From Paraburkholderia fungorum (GTDB lineage: Bacteria > Pseudomonadota > Gammaproteobacteria > Burkholderiales > Burkholderiaceae), in assembly GCF_003610895.1 (NCBI RefSeq), contig NZ_MCAS01000001.1, positions 434,001 to 498,000 on the forward strand: a stretch of 64,000 nt of DNA. Direction: 5' to 3'. The position numbers and the translations under genes are program-made. The notes beneath the pieces were generated by a model. That model was not told the DNA's origin, did no database searches, and was given only the letters and a program-made list of their open reading frames with translations. Of the stretch, positions 63,641 through 64,000 are shown in pieces (the stretch's first letter is position 1; the number at the start of each line of letters is the position of its first letter).

Positions 63641-64000
63641 ATGACCACCATGAGATTCGATGCCGTCGTGCTCGGTGCGGGCATTGTCGGCGTGTGCGTT
63701 GCCGTGCATCTTCAGAAACGTGGCCGTCGAGTCGCGCTGATCGACCGCAAGCAGCCCGGCAACGAAACGTCGTTCGGCAACGCCGGGCTGATCCAGCGCG
63801 AAGGCGTGTATCCCTACGCGTTTCCACGCGACCTCGGCACCCTGCTTCGGTACGCGCGCAACCAGTCGCCGGACGTTCGCTACCATGCCGACGCCATGCT
63901 CAGGACAGCGCCGTTCCTGTGGCAATACTGGCGCAACTCCCATCCGGCAAAACACGCGGCTATCGCCAGGTCGTACGCCACGCTGATCGAACATTGCGTG
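63641..64000 (+). CDS. D-amino-acid dehydrogenase-like FAD oxidoreductase (partial, C-terminus beyond right edge)
   Basis: ATG 63641 (AGGTGAG upstream; ATG 63650 also in frame) opens 120 codons without a stop up to the edge. The product MTTMRFDAVVLGAGIVGVCV begins with the FAD-binding GxGxxG, then VAVHLQKRGRRVALIDRKQP, GNETSFGNAGLIQREGVYPY and YARNQSPDVRYH, as in DadA-type enzymes. The full length should be about 415 residues. With RidA upstream, it probably oxidises an amino acid or amine to an imine that RidA hydrolyses; the transporter at 60170 could bring the substrate in. Confidence 0.9.
   Translation, partial: MTTMRFDAVVLGAGIVGVCVAVHLQKRGRRVALIDRKQPGNETSFGNAGLIQREGVYPYAFPRDLGTLLRYARNQSPDVRYHADAMLRTAPFLWQYWRNSHPAKHAAIARSYATLIEHCV

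Overview
The window reads as high-GC chromosomal DNA of a Burkholderiaceae bacterium, most likely a Paraburkholderia. The clues are the trimeric porin type, the split transhydrogenase (pntAA/pntAB/pntB), the density of LysR regulators, the oxalate operon and a Psl/Bep-like exopolysaccharide locus. I placed it by recognising families, not by a search. I saw no rRNA, tRNA, CRISPR array, insertion sequence or prophage.

Layout. (1) 1-10.8 kb, core and central metabolism: an accessory-looking accB-accC pair (accC runs off the left edge) behind a Nac-type LysR gene, a class I aminotransferase, a porin, pntAA-pntAB-pntB, an L-idonate 5-dehydrogenase-like enzyme, an RraA-family protein and a small unknown. 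(2) 11.2-16.4 kb, oxalate catabolism: oxalate/formate antiporter, oxalyl-CoA decarboxylase and formyl-CoA transferase, followed by a stand-alone PAS protein and a 46-residue charged protein. (3) 16.5-22.5 kb, a compact stress island: two paralogous universal stress proteins, a one-helix membrane peptide, DUF1840, an HPP-CBS membrane protein, a MarR regulator and a ClC-CBS channel. Six copies of one palindrome (ATATCAC-N3-RTGATAT type) lie in its promoters, most overlapping a TATAAT-like -10. This looks like a local regulon of the MarR protein and is the most interesting signal here.

(4) 22.5-44.4 kb, an exopolysaccharide locus of Psl/Bep type. On the minus strand are a BY-kinase/Wzc, a GT4, a PslG-like hydrolase, a GT2, a Wzx flippase, a second GT4, ManC, a WcaJ-type initiating transferase and an ATP-grasp protein. 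The Wzy-like polymerase sits alone on the plus strand. A plus-strand arm holds an AraC-type regulator, a TupA-like ATP-grasp protein, a glycosyltransferase and a beta-propeller GH130-like protein. It converges on a lipoprotein glycosidase with a duplicated N-terminal module. No outer-membrane exporter (Wza/PslD) is present in the window.

(5) 45-60 kb, accessory metabolism and regulators: proline dehydrogenase, aldo/keto reductase and zinc-less alcohol dehydrogenase genes each beside a LysR gene, DUF2322, a TerB-like protein, NhaR, TerC, a zinc-ribbon protein, a YVTN propeller, a sterol-desaturase-like enzyme, and a DUF899/DUF2182/HTH/Vgb-like module. (6) 60-64 kb: a glnHPQ-type amino-acid ABC transporter, an XRE-cupin regulator with two tandem palindromes in its promoter, a divergent RidA, and the start of a DadA-like FAD dehydrogenase cut by the right edge. 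Together these suggest uptake and oxidation of an amino acid or amine.
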